Assembly (NCBI GenBank): GCA_964355075.1
Contig: CAYHCF010000002.1
Coordinates: forward strand, 124,001 to 188,000
Origin: B1 sp964355075
Lineage (GTDB): Bacteria; Bacteroidota; Bacteroidia; UKL13-3
Reading direction: 5' to 3'
Length of the DNA stretch: 64,000 bases
Below the pieces are notes generated by a model that worked only from the letters and a program-made list of their open reading frames with translations, was not told the DNA's origin and did no database searches. Below, in pieces: positions 55,200 to 63,469 of this stretch. Both the position numbers and the translations under genes were made by a program. Positions within the stretch are counted from its first letter, which is position 1, and each line of letters opens with the position of its first letter.

Positions 55200-56090
55200 T
55201 TAGGCTCTTGGATGTTTATTTTTATAAACCTGTTTTAATCTTTCAATACTGTTGTGTGTGTAAACCTGTGTGGCCGATAAATTTGCATGCCCCAGTAATT
55301 CTTTAATTGCATTTAAATCGGCTCCATTATTAAGCATATGCGTAGCATAGGTATGACGTAAAACATGCGGACTCCTTTTCTGAATAGTACTCACCATGGA
55401 AAGATATTTATGTACCCTATCGTAAACTTTTCTTGGCGACAAGGGTTTACCCGCAGTGCTGCAAAATAAATACTCACTTTCGATATGCTCCTGCCTGCAT
55501 AATCTAATATAAGAATCAATTTGCAGGCTTAACTCAGAGGTAATGGGAATTATTCTTTCCTTATTTCTTTTGCCGAGTACTTTAACTTGTTGTTTTAAGG
55601 CATCGAACATACTCAGTTTCAAACCGGTTAGTTCTGCCTGCCTCATTCCGGTTCCATAATACATCTGGAGAATTAAAAAATCTCTTTGTCCTTCGAATGT
55701 TTCAGGGAAATCAATATCATTTAGCAGGCGCTCCATTGATTTCTCTTCTACAAAAACCGGTAATTGCTTACTAATTTTAGGAGCCTGAATTTTATTTAAG
55801 GGACTTTGCTGAACCAACTCTTCTTTCAATAAAAATTTATAAAATGACTTGAGACTGGATAATTTCCTGGCAATGCTTCTGGCAGTTACCCCCTCACTCA
55901 TCATATGTGCCATCCAGGATCTGATTTGCAAATGGTTAAACCCATTTAAATCAGTTATTTGATAAACAGCTAAGAGATAATTTTGGAATTGCAGTAAATC
56001 AGTTTGATAGGCTAAAAACGTATGAGAAGATTGCTTCTTTTCATACTTCAAATATTCAAGAAATTTATTTACAGCAGCTTGTAGCACCAT
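55200..56090 (-). CDS. xerC: Tyrosine recombinase XerC
   Basis: A 296-residue site-specific recombinase with the N-terminal SAM-like core-binding domain (1-90) and the catalytic domain. All active-site residues are in place: Arg150 (GTGMRQAEL), Lys174 (VLGKRNKER), His242 and Arg245 (HVLRHTYATHML), His268 (LLGHANLSA) and the nucleophile Tyr277 (QVYTHNSI). It resolves chromosome dimers at dif together with a second Xer or alone; dif is not in the window. It lies downstream of the rpsU terminator and so probably has its own promoter, which I could not identify. No integrated element borders it, so a phage or transposon integrase is unlikely. Confidence 0.93.
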   Translation of the reverse strand: MVLQAAVNKFLEYLKYEKKQSSHTFLAYQTDLLQFQNYLLAVYQITDLNGFNHLQIRSWMAHMMSEGVTARSIARKLSSLKSFYKFLLKEELVQQSPLNKIQAPKISKQLPVFVEEKSMERLLNDIDFPETFEGQRDFLILQMYYGTGMRQAELTGLKLSMFDALKQQVKVLGKRNKERIIPITSELSLQIDSYIRLCRQEHIESEYLFCSTAGKPLSPRKVYDRVHKYLSMVSTIQKRSPHVLRHTYATHMLNNGADLNAIKELLGHANLSATQVYTHNSIERLKQVYKNKHPRA

Positions 56091-56162
56091 AATGAGTAAA
56101 TAACATCAGCAATTTAATGAAATAACTTATTTAAACCAAATAATCATTAAACTTTTTACCAA

Positions 56163-56195
56163 AAAAAAACAGCCAATGAGTCCGGCTGTTTTTTT
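56163..56195 (-). terminator. Terminator of rpsU
   Basis: On the minus strand AAAAAAACAGCC and GGCTGTTTTTTT pair across a nine-base loop, followed by T. It begins 19 bases after the rpsU stop codon. Confidence 0.85.
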
Positions 56196-56213
56196 GTGAT
56201 ATTCAGTTTATGA

Positions 56214-56408
56214 TTACGCTGAAGCTTCTTGTTGCATCTGTAATTTGTAAGCTGCACGGATTTTTTCGTGACGTTTCTTTATACAATGTTTAATAAAAGC
56301 TTGACGACCACGTAATTCCTTAACTACGCCGGTTTTCTCAAACTTCTTTTTGAACTTTTTTAAAGCTCTGTCTAACGATTCGTTTTCTTTAACGCTGATA
56401 TGGATCAT
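56214..56408 (-). CDS. rpsU: 30S ribosomal protein S21
   Basis: A 64-residue basic protein: IHISVKENESLDRALKKFKK at the start, then TGVVKELRGRQAFIKHCIKK and a helical Arg/Lys-rich tail. In Bacteroidota bS21 helps to sequester the 16S anti-Shine-Dalgarno so that most mRNAs are read without a Shine-Dalgarno. This gene is the clear exception in the window, with a nine-base site seven bases before its ATG. It has its own promoter and terminator and so is a single-gene unit between xerC and the GT4 gene. Autogenous control by free bS21 is the expected consequence. Confidence 0.95.
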   Translation of the reverse strand: MIHISVKENESLDRALKKFKKKFEKTGVVKELRGRQAFIKHCIKKRHEKIRAAYKLQMQQEASA

Positions 56409-56415
56409 AGTGGTG

Positions 56416-56424
56416 CACCTCCTT
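56416..56424 (-). promoter_or_regulatory. Strong Shine-Dalgarno site of rpsU
   Basis: On the minus strand AAGGAGGTG, complementary to nine consecutive bases of the canonical 16S 3' end, with seven bases between it and the ATG at 56408. No other gene in the window shows more than a short purine run at this place. Confidence 0.9.
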
Positions 56425-56454
56425 TCCTTTTAGATTTTCCCCTATAAGGGACGG

Positions 56455-56485
56455 CAAAAGTAATCCATTTTTGTGAAAAACAAAA
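56455..56485 (-). promoter_or_regulatory. Promoter of rpsU
   Basis: On the minus strand TTTTG (56481-56485), 18 bases, then TACTTTTG (56455-56462), an exact TAnnTTTG box with a spacer one base short of ideal. The predicted leader is about 40 bases long and contains the Shine-Dalgarno site. Confidence 0.6.
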
Positions 56486-56516
56486 TACTTTCTAAAAGTT
56501 GAGGAATTTCGGGAGT

Positions 56517-57644
56517 TTATAAACCCAGTAAAGCCTCACACAAATAATTCCATGTGAATTTTTTTCGCTCTTCTTCAATTCCTTTGATGAATTCTGCTTC
56601 CCTGTTTTGGGTATAAAAATCAGTAATTGAATCTGCAATGGCATTGGGTTCAAGCCGACAAACATAACCCACCTTATTGTTAGGAACCAATTCTGCCAAA
56701 CCTCCAACATCAGTTACCAGCATGGGTTTGTGGTAATAGTATGCAATTTGGGTTACCCCGCTTTGGGTTGCATTTAAATAGGTTTGAACCACCAGATCGC
56801 AAGCTGAGAAATAGGTGGATACTTCTCCGTTTGGAATGAAATCGGTACGAAGGATGACATCCTCCTCCAATTTCAGCTCTTTTATCTGATTCAGATAGGG
56901 TTGCGCATCTTCATAAAACTCACCGGCAACAATTAATTTCAGATTCAACGCCTTGCGGTCGAGCTTTGCGAAACTCTCCAATAACAGGATTAATCCTTTG
57001 TATTTTCTGATGAATCCAAAAAACAAAATATAATTGGTTTTGGGATCTATGCCCAATTTTATTTTGGCACTTGTTTTTTCAATAGCCGGTCCAAACATGT
57101 CATACATCGGGTGCGGAACATATACCCTGGGTTTTGTAGGTTCAAGCAAGGCTACCTGTGAAAAAACCTCGCGTGACATACTCAAAAATCCATCACAACT
57201 TTGCAGAAAATAATGCGTAAAAGCTTCATCGAAAAAACGTTTTTCGTGAGGCACAATATTATCGGTGATGGCAAGTATTTTGGTAGTGGCATTTCCTTTT
57301 AAAAACCGGGAAATGGTGCCAAATGCCGGACCCATAAAACTCATCCAATACCTAAAAATGACCAGATCATATTTCTTTTGTGAAAACAGAATGCCATACC
57401 CAATCCAATTAAAAGGATTAATGGAATTTATTTTTGAATGAATAATCAAATCTTCAGGTTTAGGATCAGCAGAAAACTGCGATTTGCCCGGAAATAACAA
57501 TTTGGGATATTGCAAACTAAAACTCAGAATTTCACAGGAGTGGCCCATGGCATTAAACTCGCGGCAGAGGCGTTCATCGTATGTTGCAAGCCCTCCTCTT
57601 AACGGATGTGCAGGACCCACGATCAGTATCTTTTTTTTAGTCAT
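56517..57644 (-). CDS. Family 4 (GT-B) glycosyltransferase
   Basis: A 375-residue GT-B enzyme. The N-terminal Rossmann domain starts KKILIVGPAHPLRGGLATYDERLC with the glycine-rich acceptor loop; the C-terminal half has LFFGFIRKYKGLILLLES, IVAGEFYEDAQPYL and a Glu-containing donor-binding region (VVQTYLNATQSGVTQIAYY, VGYVCRLEP). The donor and acceptor are not known. The ATG at 57644 overlaps the end of the upstream GT2 gene by eight bases, which points to translational coupling; the longer frame from 57692 lies inside that gene and is not preferred. Last gene of the 61.2-56.5 kb operon. Confidence 0.88.
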   Translation of the reverse strand: MTKKKILIVGPAHPLRGGLATYDERLCREFNAMGHSCEILSFSLQYPKLLFPGKSQFSADPKPEDLIIHSKINSINPFNWIGYGILFSQKKYDLVIFRYWMSFMGPAFGTISRFLKGNATTKILAITDNIVPHEKRFFDEAFTHYFLQSCDGFLSMSREVFSQVALLEPTKPRVYVPHPMYDMFGPAIEKTSAKIKLGIDPKTNYILFFGFIRKYKGLILLLESFAKLDRKALNLKLIVAGEFYEDAQPYLNQIKELKLEEDVILRTDFIPNGEVSTYFSACDLVVQTYLNATQSGVTQIAYYYHKPMLVTDVGGLAELVPNNKVGYVCRLEPNAIADSITDFYTQNREAEFIKGIEEERKKFTWNYLCEALLGL

Positions 57645-58617
57645 CGAAACCAACACGCTTGGTGATACCAAAAACATTTCTTTCGGTGGCATTTCTCGAA
57701 ATCATTTCTCCGATAAAGCCCGCTAAAAATAACTGAACCCCGATGACAAGCGTAACCAAAGAGAGATAAAACATGGGTTGTTCAGTAATATTTCTGGGTA
57801 AAGTATCGCCATGATAAATGTAGATAAGTTTATTTACGATAATCCATAAGGCGCCCACAAAACCAAAGAAAAACATAAGGGTTCCCAGCACGCCAAAAAA
57901 ATGCATAGGTCGTTTGCCAAATTTAGAAACAAAAAAGATGGTTAACAAATCCAGAAACCCATTGATAAATCTGGCGATTCCACCAAATTTTGTTATTCCG
58001 TATTTGCGGGCTCGGTGTTGAACAACCTTCTCTCCTATTTTTCTAAAACCTGCCCATTTTGCGATTACCGGAATATAACGGTGCATCTCATTATAAACTT
58101 CAATAGCCTTTACAACTTCATTGCGGTAGGCCTTCAAACCACAGTTAAAATCGTGCAATTTGATTCCGGAGATGCTGCGTGTGGCGGCATTGAAAAATTT
58201 TGTGGGAATCGTTTTGCTGATGGGATCGAAACGCTTCTTTTTCCAACCACTTACCAAATCAAAACCTTCTTCGGTAATCATTCTGTATAGTTCCGGGATT
58301 TCATCGGGGCTATCCTGCATATCGGCATCCATTGTAATAATTACATCGCCCTGTGCAGCACGAAACCCAATATTCAGTGCGGCCGATTTCCCATAATTTC
58401 TCCTGAACTTAATGGCCTTTACAAAAGGGTTCTTTGAACTGAGATTTTCAACGATTTTCCATGAATTATCTGTGCTTCCATCATCCACAAGCAGGATTTC
58501 ATAACTGAGCTTGTTCAGAGCCAAAACCCTTTCAATCCATTCAATCAGTTCGGGAATTGATTCTTCCTCATTAAAAAAGGGGATAACAACGGAAATATTT
58601 ATATTGTCCTGACTCAT
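57637..58617 (-). CDS. Family 2 glycosyltransferase, dolichol-phosphate-mannosyltransferase/GtrB type
   Basis: A 326-residue membrane-bound GT-A enzyme. The catalytic part has ISVVIPFFNEEESIPELI, LLVDDGSTDNSW and ITMDADMQDSPDEIPEL (DxD plus the downstream QDSPE-like motif of the DPM1/GtrB group), followed by HDFNCGLKAYR. Two hydrophobic helices (about 235-265 and 280-310) anchor it. Members move a sugar from a nucleotide donor to polyprenyl phosphate. It starts three bases after the DUF4199 gene and overlaps the GT4 gene, so the three are probably made together for envelope glycan synthesis (inference). Confidence 0.9.
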   Translation of the reverse strand: MSQDNINISVVIPFFNEEESIPELIEWIERVLALNKLSYEILLVDDGSTDNSWKIVENLSSKNPFVKAIKFRRNYGKSAALNIGFRAAQGDVIITMDADMQDSPDEIPELYRMITEEGFDLVSGWKKKRFDPISKTIPTKFFNAATRSISGIKLHDFNCGLKAYRNEVVKAIEVYNEMHRYIPVIAKWAGFRKIGEKVVQHRARKYGITKFGGIARFINGFLDLLTIFFVSKFGKRPMHFFGVLGTLMFFFGFVGALWIIVNKLIYIYHGDTLPRNITEQPMFYLSLVTLVIGVQLFLAGFIGEMISRNATERNVFGITKRVGFDD

Positions 58618-58620
58618 TGA

Positions 58621-59178
58621 TTAGCTCACTAAATCGTTATAAGCTCCGTCGGGATTTTCCTTTTTGGTGAAAATAGAAAGGATTAACGAAACAATTAATC
58701 CCATAAATACACTAGCTAAAATTCCCATTATTGCCATCATCCAGGGTGAATTAAAAAAATTCATCATCTTCATACCCATATTTATTTGATCTTCCGTACT
58801 ACTCGGATCTTCAATCAATTTTCTTTTGGCTTCATCCATGATATTTTTGGTTAATTCAGGATCAATAAACAAGGAAAAAAACAATTGATAAATGGTTACA
58901 ACCACTCCGGCACAAAGGGCAATCAGTACACCTGTTCCAACTCCCTGTCCGTATGAAATAAAGCCATTTAACGTTTCATCTCTTCTTGCTTTTATGCCTA
59001 AATACAGGGAACCCACAACAATTAAAATATTGATACAGCTTATTATCCAATTACTTTTTACAGCAAAACCTAATATATACAGCAAAACAGAAAATCCGAT
59101 AGAAGTTAAGGCATAAATCAGGCTATACTTAAAAATGATCTGCCATTTGTTGGTTTGGGCTTGAATTTGATCTTCCAT
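58621..59178 (-). CDS. DUF4199 family membrane protein
   Basis: A 185-residue protein with about four membrane helices (15-35, 42-60, 73-105 and 143-170), and a central soluble stretch with DEAKRKLIEDPSSTEDQ. It matches DUF4199, a Bacteroidota family often encoded next to the GT2/GT4 pair found here. No function is known; a role as membrane partner of the glycosyltransferases is only suggested by position. It ends three bases before the GT2 start and begins 47 bases after the preceding gene. Confidence 0.85.
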   Translation of the reverse strand: MEDQIQAQTNKWQIIFKYSLIYALTSIGFSVLLYILGFAVKSNWIISCINILIVVGSLYLGIKARRDETLNGFISYGQGVGTGVLIALCAGVVVTIYQLFFSLFIDPELTKNIMDEAKRKLIEDPSSTEDQINMGMKMMNFFNSPWMMAIMGILASVFMGLIVSLILSIFTKKENPDGAYNDLVS

Positions 59179-59225
59179 ATAGTTAAATTATTATTAAGAC
59201 AAACAAACAATTCGTTTAAAAAAAA

Positions 59226-59897
59226 TCAGGCATAATTAAACGCATTCAGGGCATCAAAAATTGCTTCTTCAACAGAATTTAATCCTTCGGGCATTTTACT
59301 TTGAGGCAAAACTCCTTCAACATATTGAAAAAACAAAACGATAGAAATAAAATAATCCTGAATACCGGTATCTTCTTTCACACTCTTCTGAACCTGTCTC
59401 AGTTCAGATAGTTTTAAATCCAGTAAATCCTCATTTTCAATCAGACTTTCATAAATTCGGTGTTCATCCTGAAACTCATCTTCGTTAACCAGTAAAAATT
59501 CATTCAAAAAATCATCCATCGAAATTTGAACTTCGGTTTCGTTGGCTTCACTGATATAGAGAAACAGGTTCAGCATTTCTGAACCACGGTCTAAGGTTTT
59601 ATTCTCAATTTCATTCCATTCCGGCGAATCGAAATAATCTTCTTTGTGTTGTTCGGCAGCTAAAAAGTGTACCATCAACAAATCAAACAAAAGTTCTTCC
59701 AGTGGTTGATAATCCGGATTTTTTTCAATGATACCATCCAATAACGCAATGCGGTTTAAAAATCCCTCCTGCTCGCTTCTGATTATTTTTTCAATATCTG
59801 AAGTAATTGTATGTAAGGCTTTACCTGATTCGTAAGAACCCAGCAGGGCTCTTACACTATTAATAACAGCAACCTGTGTTTGATTTTCGTTTGACAT
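59226..59897 (-). CDS. Acidic hypothetical protein
   Basis: A 223-residue soluble protein without signal peptide or membrane segment. It is strongly acidic, with runs such as NEDEFQDEHRIYESLIENEDLLDLK, and looks fully alpha-helical. I do not recognise a family. The start is three bases after the dihydroorotase-like gene, which shows tight co-transcription, and it may have been carried in the operon as a partner of that protein (inference). Confidence 0.75.
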   Translation of the reverse strand: MSNENQTQVAVINSVRALLGSYESGKALHTITSDIEKIIRSEQEGFLNRIALLDGIIEKNPDYQPLEELLFDLLMVHFLAAEQHKEDYFDSPEWNEIENKTLDRGSEMLNLFLYISEANETEVQISMDDFLNEFLLVNEDEFQDEHRIYESLIENEDLLDLKLSELRQVQKSVKEDTGIQDYFISIVLFFQYVEGVLPQSKMPEGLNSVEEAIFDALNAFNYA

Positions 59898-59900
59898 TTT

Positions 59901-61178
59901 TTATGATATATGGCAATCGTCTTTACAGACAACGGCGCAAATTTTCCCTGTTAATTTTTGATGAAGGAAAGGAGAATTTTTTGATTTAGATAAATTTTGC
60001 TCATACATCCAGGTTTGCTTCGGATCAAAAACAACCAACTTTGCTATTTGTCCGGCCTGGATAGAGATATTCCCTATGCCCAATATTTTTCTCGGACCTG
60101 ATGTAAGCGTTTTCATCAATACATCATAAGGCAAGTCTTCGGGTTTATTTAGGAGCAACATGGATAAAAATGCCTGAAGTGTAATCATTCCAACCTGGGC
60201 ATATTCAAATTCGACCTCCTTATTTTCAATATTTTGTGGCTGATGATTACTTACGATGGCATCAATGGTATGATCGGAAATACCTTCCCATAATGCTTTT
60301 TGGTCTGATTTACCTCTTAATGGCGGGTATACTTTAAAGACAGAATCATAATCTTTTAAGTTCTCATCGGTAAAACATAAATTCGCAATTGCTACATCGC
60401 AGGTAATCGAAAGTCCCTGTTTTTTTGCTTTTCTGATTAATTCGACGGATCCTTTTGTAGAGATATGTGAAAAATGCAGTCGGCTTCCGGTGTATCTGAG
60501 CAATTCAATATCCCTGCTTATCATCAGTTCTTCTGCGTGAGAAGGAATTCCTTTTAAACCAAGTAAAGTGCTGATTTCTCCTTCATGGATCCGACCTCCT
60601 TCACTAATATTCTGGTCATCGGGGCTACTCAGCAATAAACCATTAAAGATTTTTGCATATAATAGCCCTCTTTGTAAAATGCCGGCATGAACCAAAGGCC
60701 GGTTACCGTCGGTAAAGCCAATAGCCCCTGCCTGTCTCATATCAAACAATTCAGCCAGTTCCTTACCTTCCCTTTTTTGGGTAATACAACCGTATGGATG
60801 CAAATCAATAGGTAGATTCTGAGATTGCCCGCAAACATATTCAATACCGGTTTTGCTATCGCGGGAAGGATTTGTAGAAGGAAGCAAAGCCACGTCGGTA
60901 AATCCTCCGGCAAGAGCCACGATGGCGCCAGATGTTAAATCTTCTTTATATTCAAATCCGGGATCGCAAAAATCAGCACGCAGATCAAACCAACCGGGTG
61001 AAACCAATTTCTTTCCGGCATTAAATTGTTTAATGGTTTTAGGAATGGATTTAAAGGCTCTTTTTAAAGATGGTTTTACCGAATCAATTCTGCCATCAAT
61101 CACAAGAATATCACAAATTTTGCCATTAAAAGGCGACTCAGAATCACAAACAAGTGCGTTGCATACTAGTAGCTTCAT
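59901..61178 (-). CDS. Dihydroorotase-like protein lacking the metal ligands
   Basis: A 425-residue amidohydrolase-fold protein that aligns over its whole length with type I dihydroorotases (PGFEYKEDLTSGAIVALAGGF, STKGSVELIRKAKKQG, the C-terminal GISIQAGQIAKLVVFDP-type end). The catalytic residues are replaced: the DxHxH motif reads D65-L-R-A-D69, the usual TPHH reads AIAN (263-266), and TDHAPH reads S310-N-H-Q-P-Q315, so Asp becomes Asn. Only His238 of the HxSHIST motif remains. Catalysis is therefore improbable. In Pseudomonas an inactive homologue (PyrC') is a structural partner of aspartate transcarbamoylase; a comparable role is possible. First gene of a five-gene operon with a consensus promoter 20 bases upstream. 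Confidence 0.85.
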   Translation of the reverse strand: MKLLVCNALVCDSESPFNGKICDILVIDGRIDSVKPSLKRAFKSIPKTIKQFNAGKKLVSPGWFDLRADFCDPGFEYKEDLTSGAIVALAGGFTDVALLPSTNPSRDSKTGIEYVCGQSQNLPIDLHPYGCITQKREGKELAELFDMRQAGAIGFTDGNRPLVHAGILQRGLLYAKIFNGLLLSSPDDQNISEGGRIHEGEISTLLGLKGIPSHAEELMISRDIELLRYTGSRLHFSHISTKGSVELIRKAKKQGLSITCDVAIANLCFTDENLKDYDSVFKVYPPLRGKSDQKALWEGISDHTIDAIVSNHQPQNIENKEVEFEYAQVGMITLQAFLSMLLLNKPEDLPYDVLMKTLTSGPRKILGIGNISIQAGQIAKLVVFDPKQTWMYEQNLSKSKNSPFLHQKLTGKICAVVCKDDCHIS

Positions 61179-61197
61179 TCGTTGGGAACAATCTGGA

Positions 61198-61227
61198 CAA
61201 ATATATTAATTAAAACGCTAAAATCAA
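61198..61227 (-). promoter_or_regulatory. Promoter of the dihydroorotase-like/glycosyltransferase operon
   Basis: On the minus strand TTG (61225-61227), 19 bases, then TATATTTG (61198-61205), a complete consensus match. Transcription would begin near 61191, giving a leader of about 13 bases before the ATG at 61178. Confidence 0.75.
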
Positions 61228-61304
61228 TTTAAGTCGGATGAACGTGCAAATTTGACCTGCTTTATCTTATTATTTGTTTAAAACATAAGGCCTTACAATA
61301 GAAA

Positions 61305-63320
61305 TTACTTTAAAAACCTGAGAAAAAGAATTTCTAGAATTAAAAAACTTAATGCAAATAATAAGGCAAGTCTCCATAAGGGTGTACCCGTTTCCTCCAG
61401 TACAATTTTTTTTCCAAAAAAGGAAATATCCTCTTCCAATATATCCGAACCCAGTGATTCCTTTATTTTTCCGATAGAACCTTTCTTCGGATTTGATTCA
61501 TTCCGGTTAAAATTGAAAGCAATTTTTGCGATTTCCTTTTCCTGATTCATCGTTGAAAAGACCCCGGCTGTTTTTACCTCATCATTCAAAAACAATTGCC
61601 ACTTTCCTTCACCCGATCTTGTTTCAAACAATATTTCTTTGTTTTTCAATTTCAATTTAATCAACTTGAGGTTATCAGGATTATCAATGAATATTATGTC
61701 TTGTTGACCCAAAATTATGGAAAGCTGGTATGGCGATTTGGCCAACAAAGGCATGCGTAATAACACAGGCACAAACAAGGCATGATGCGAAAAGTTACAT
61801 GCTGATTTGTTAAACGAAGAAGCGAATAAAAACAAGTTCCCCTTTTTATAGAAAGAATGGGTTAAAAATGGCGCATCATTATTCATTTGAATAATTGTTT
61901 TAGACAATGATGACGATTTTGTACCCATTTGCCAGAATTCATAGATCTCGGGCAAATTAGCCTGTTCAGGTATTTTGGTAAATACTTTGTCGAACAACTG
62001 ATCCCTCACATCCATTTGGGAAACTTTTAAAGCTTGTTTTTGAATCTGTAACAATTGAACTCCGCCTATTCCCATTAAGAATGAATTGATACCCGGCAGA
62101 TCTTTTGGACCGGGTGAGGGCACAAATAGAACAACACCTCCATTCGTTATAAACTTTGTTAATTCGAGGTTTAAACCGGAAGTGATTTCATCGGGTTCAT
62201 TCAATATGATTAAGCTTTGTTCAGGAAAGGCTTTAAAATTGATTTGTTCAAAACCTTGCGTATTTAATTTATAAAACTCATCCAACGCAAAAACCTGCTT
62301 AAAAGGGTTTTCAGAAGGATTTTTGGTAAGAACCAATATTTCCAGTTTATCCTGAGCTTTTAAGCTAAGAAAATAAGAGTCATCAAACGTTACCGGGTAA
62401 TCGGTAATACTCAGCATGGCCTCATGCCATGTATGATCCATTAATGAGAAGTTTACCGTAACAACCACATCAGAATTGGTTTGGCAGGAGAAGTTTTGAA
62501 TGGCTTTTTGGACTCCATCTATTTTTAAAACGAGGGGTTGATTTTCAATGGCGGTTTCACTTCCATTTTTTAACCTTACCAGCAGCTGACTATTCGTGCC
62601 GGTTTTAATAAAAGGTTCCTTCATCCACACAGAATCTATCCAAACATTTTGCTCAATCACACTGGTTAACGGGACCAATCTTAAATTGATGGCCGAATCA
62701 ACTTTTATTCGTTTCAGATCAATCATACTTTCCTGAAAATCACTGATCCAAAAGCTGTTTTTTTGCGCAGCACGATCGGCCTGGAAAAGTTGATTTTGGC
62801 GTGTATAAATTTCACTTAACTTTTTATGAGTCGAAGAAATTTCAGCCTCATCCACCATTTGCATGAAATCTTTTTTACTTAACCACCTTTGATGCTTCCC
62901 TTCAAAATCATTGGTAAGCAATTGGTATTGGTCAGTTTCTTTATAGGCCTCAGCAATTTTCTTAGCTTTTGCTTTTGCAATTTCAAATAAAGGACCCTGC
63001 TTGTTTAGTGCCGTCATAGAAAAGCTGTTATCCAGAAAAACGCTTATCATTTTCGAAGGATACCTGAGTGCTTTTGCATTATTTGGGATATAGGGCTGAG
63101 CAAATGCCAATACCAACAGACCAATAGCCAAAATTCTGCAGGCCAAAACAAGCCAATTTTTTAAAGTTTGTTGCTTTTGATTTTGTTCAGTCAGCTGTTT
63201 CAAAAACCGGATATCACTGAAAAGAATTTTCTTATACCGGCGAAAATTAAACAGATGAATAACAATAGGAATGGCTATAAAGCCCAGGGCAAATAAAAAT
63301 GTTGGATACAGGAACTGCAT
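61305..63320 (-). CDS. BatA-domain membrane protein with von Willebrand A-like region
   Basis: A 671-residue protein. The N-terminus is the BatA/aerotolerance-regulator double-membrane domain (MQFLYPTFLFALGFIAIPIV, IHLFNFRRYKKILFSDIRFL, then the second helix LKNWLVLACRILAIGLLVLAF). A vWA-like strand with MISVFLDNSFSM follows (DxSxS metal site partly kept as DNSFS). The middle is a mixed alpha/beta region with a glutamine-amidotransferase-like segment, and a C-terminal membrane helix (LWRLALLFALSFLILEILFL) ends it. Such proteins occur in Bacteroidota near moxR/bat genes; function is not established. Divergent from the SDR gene and downstream of nothing on its own strand, so probably monocistronic. 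Confidence 0.85.
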   Translation of the reverse strand: MQFLYPTFLFALGFIAIPIVIHLFNFRRYKKILFSDIRFLKQLTEQNQKQQTLKNWLVLACRILAIGLLVLAFAQPYIPNNAKALRYPSKMISVFLDNSFSMTALNKQGPLFEIAKAKAKKIAEAYKETDQYQLLTNDFEGKHQRWLSKKDFMQMVDEAEISSTHKKLSEIYTRQNQLFQADRAAQKNSFWISDFQESMIDLKRIKVDSAINLRLVPLTSVIEQNVWIDSVWMKEPFIKTGTNSQLLVRLKNGSETAIENQPLVLKIDGVQKAIQNFSCQTNSDVVVTVNFSLMDHTWHEAMLSITDYPVTFDDSYFLSLKAQDKLEILVLTKNPSENPFKQVFALDEFYKLNTQGFEQINFKAFPEQSLIILNEPDEITSGLNLELTKFITNGGVVLFVPSPGPKDLPGINSFLMGIGGVQLLQIQKQALKVSQMDVRDQLFDKVFTKIPEQANLPEIYEFWQMGTKSSSLSKTIIQMNNDAPFLTHSFYKKGNLFLFASSFNKSACNFSHHALFVPVLLRMPLLAKSPYQLSIILGQQDIIFIDNPDNLKLIKLKLKNKEILFETRSGEGKWQLFLNDEVKTAGVFSTMNQEKEIAKIAFNFNRNESNPKKGSIGKIKESLGSDILEEDISFFGKKIVLEETGTPLWRLALLFALSFLILEILFLRFLK

Positions 63321-63469
63321 GGCTGCAAATTAACAGGGTTTAGGATAATTTAGCATTTTTTTCTAAAAAAGCATTAATAAATATATAAAGGTACCCATCC
63401 TTATGCACCAAATCCTCAGTGTACAATTTTAATTACTAACTTTTATGCCCCATTAATTACATTTGAAGC

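Noticed and set aside
55200..56090. The tyrosine recombinase as an integrase of a mobile element
   Set aside because: Length and motif spacing are those of housekeeping XerC, and the neighbours are rpsU and the hibernation factor without attachment repeats or phage genes.
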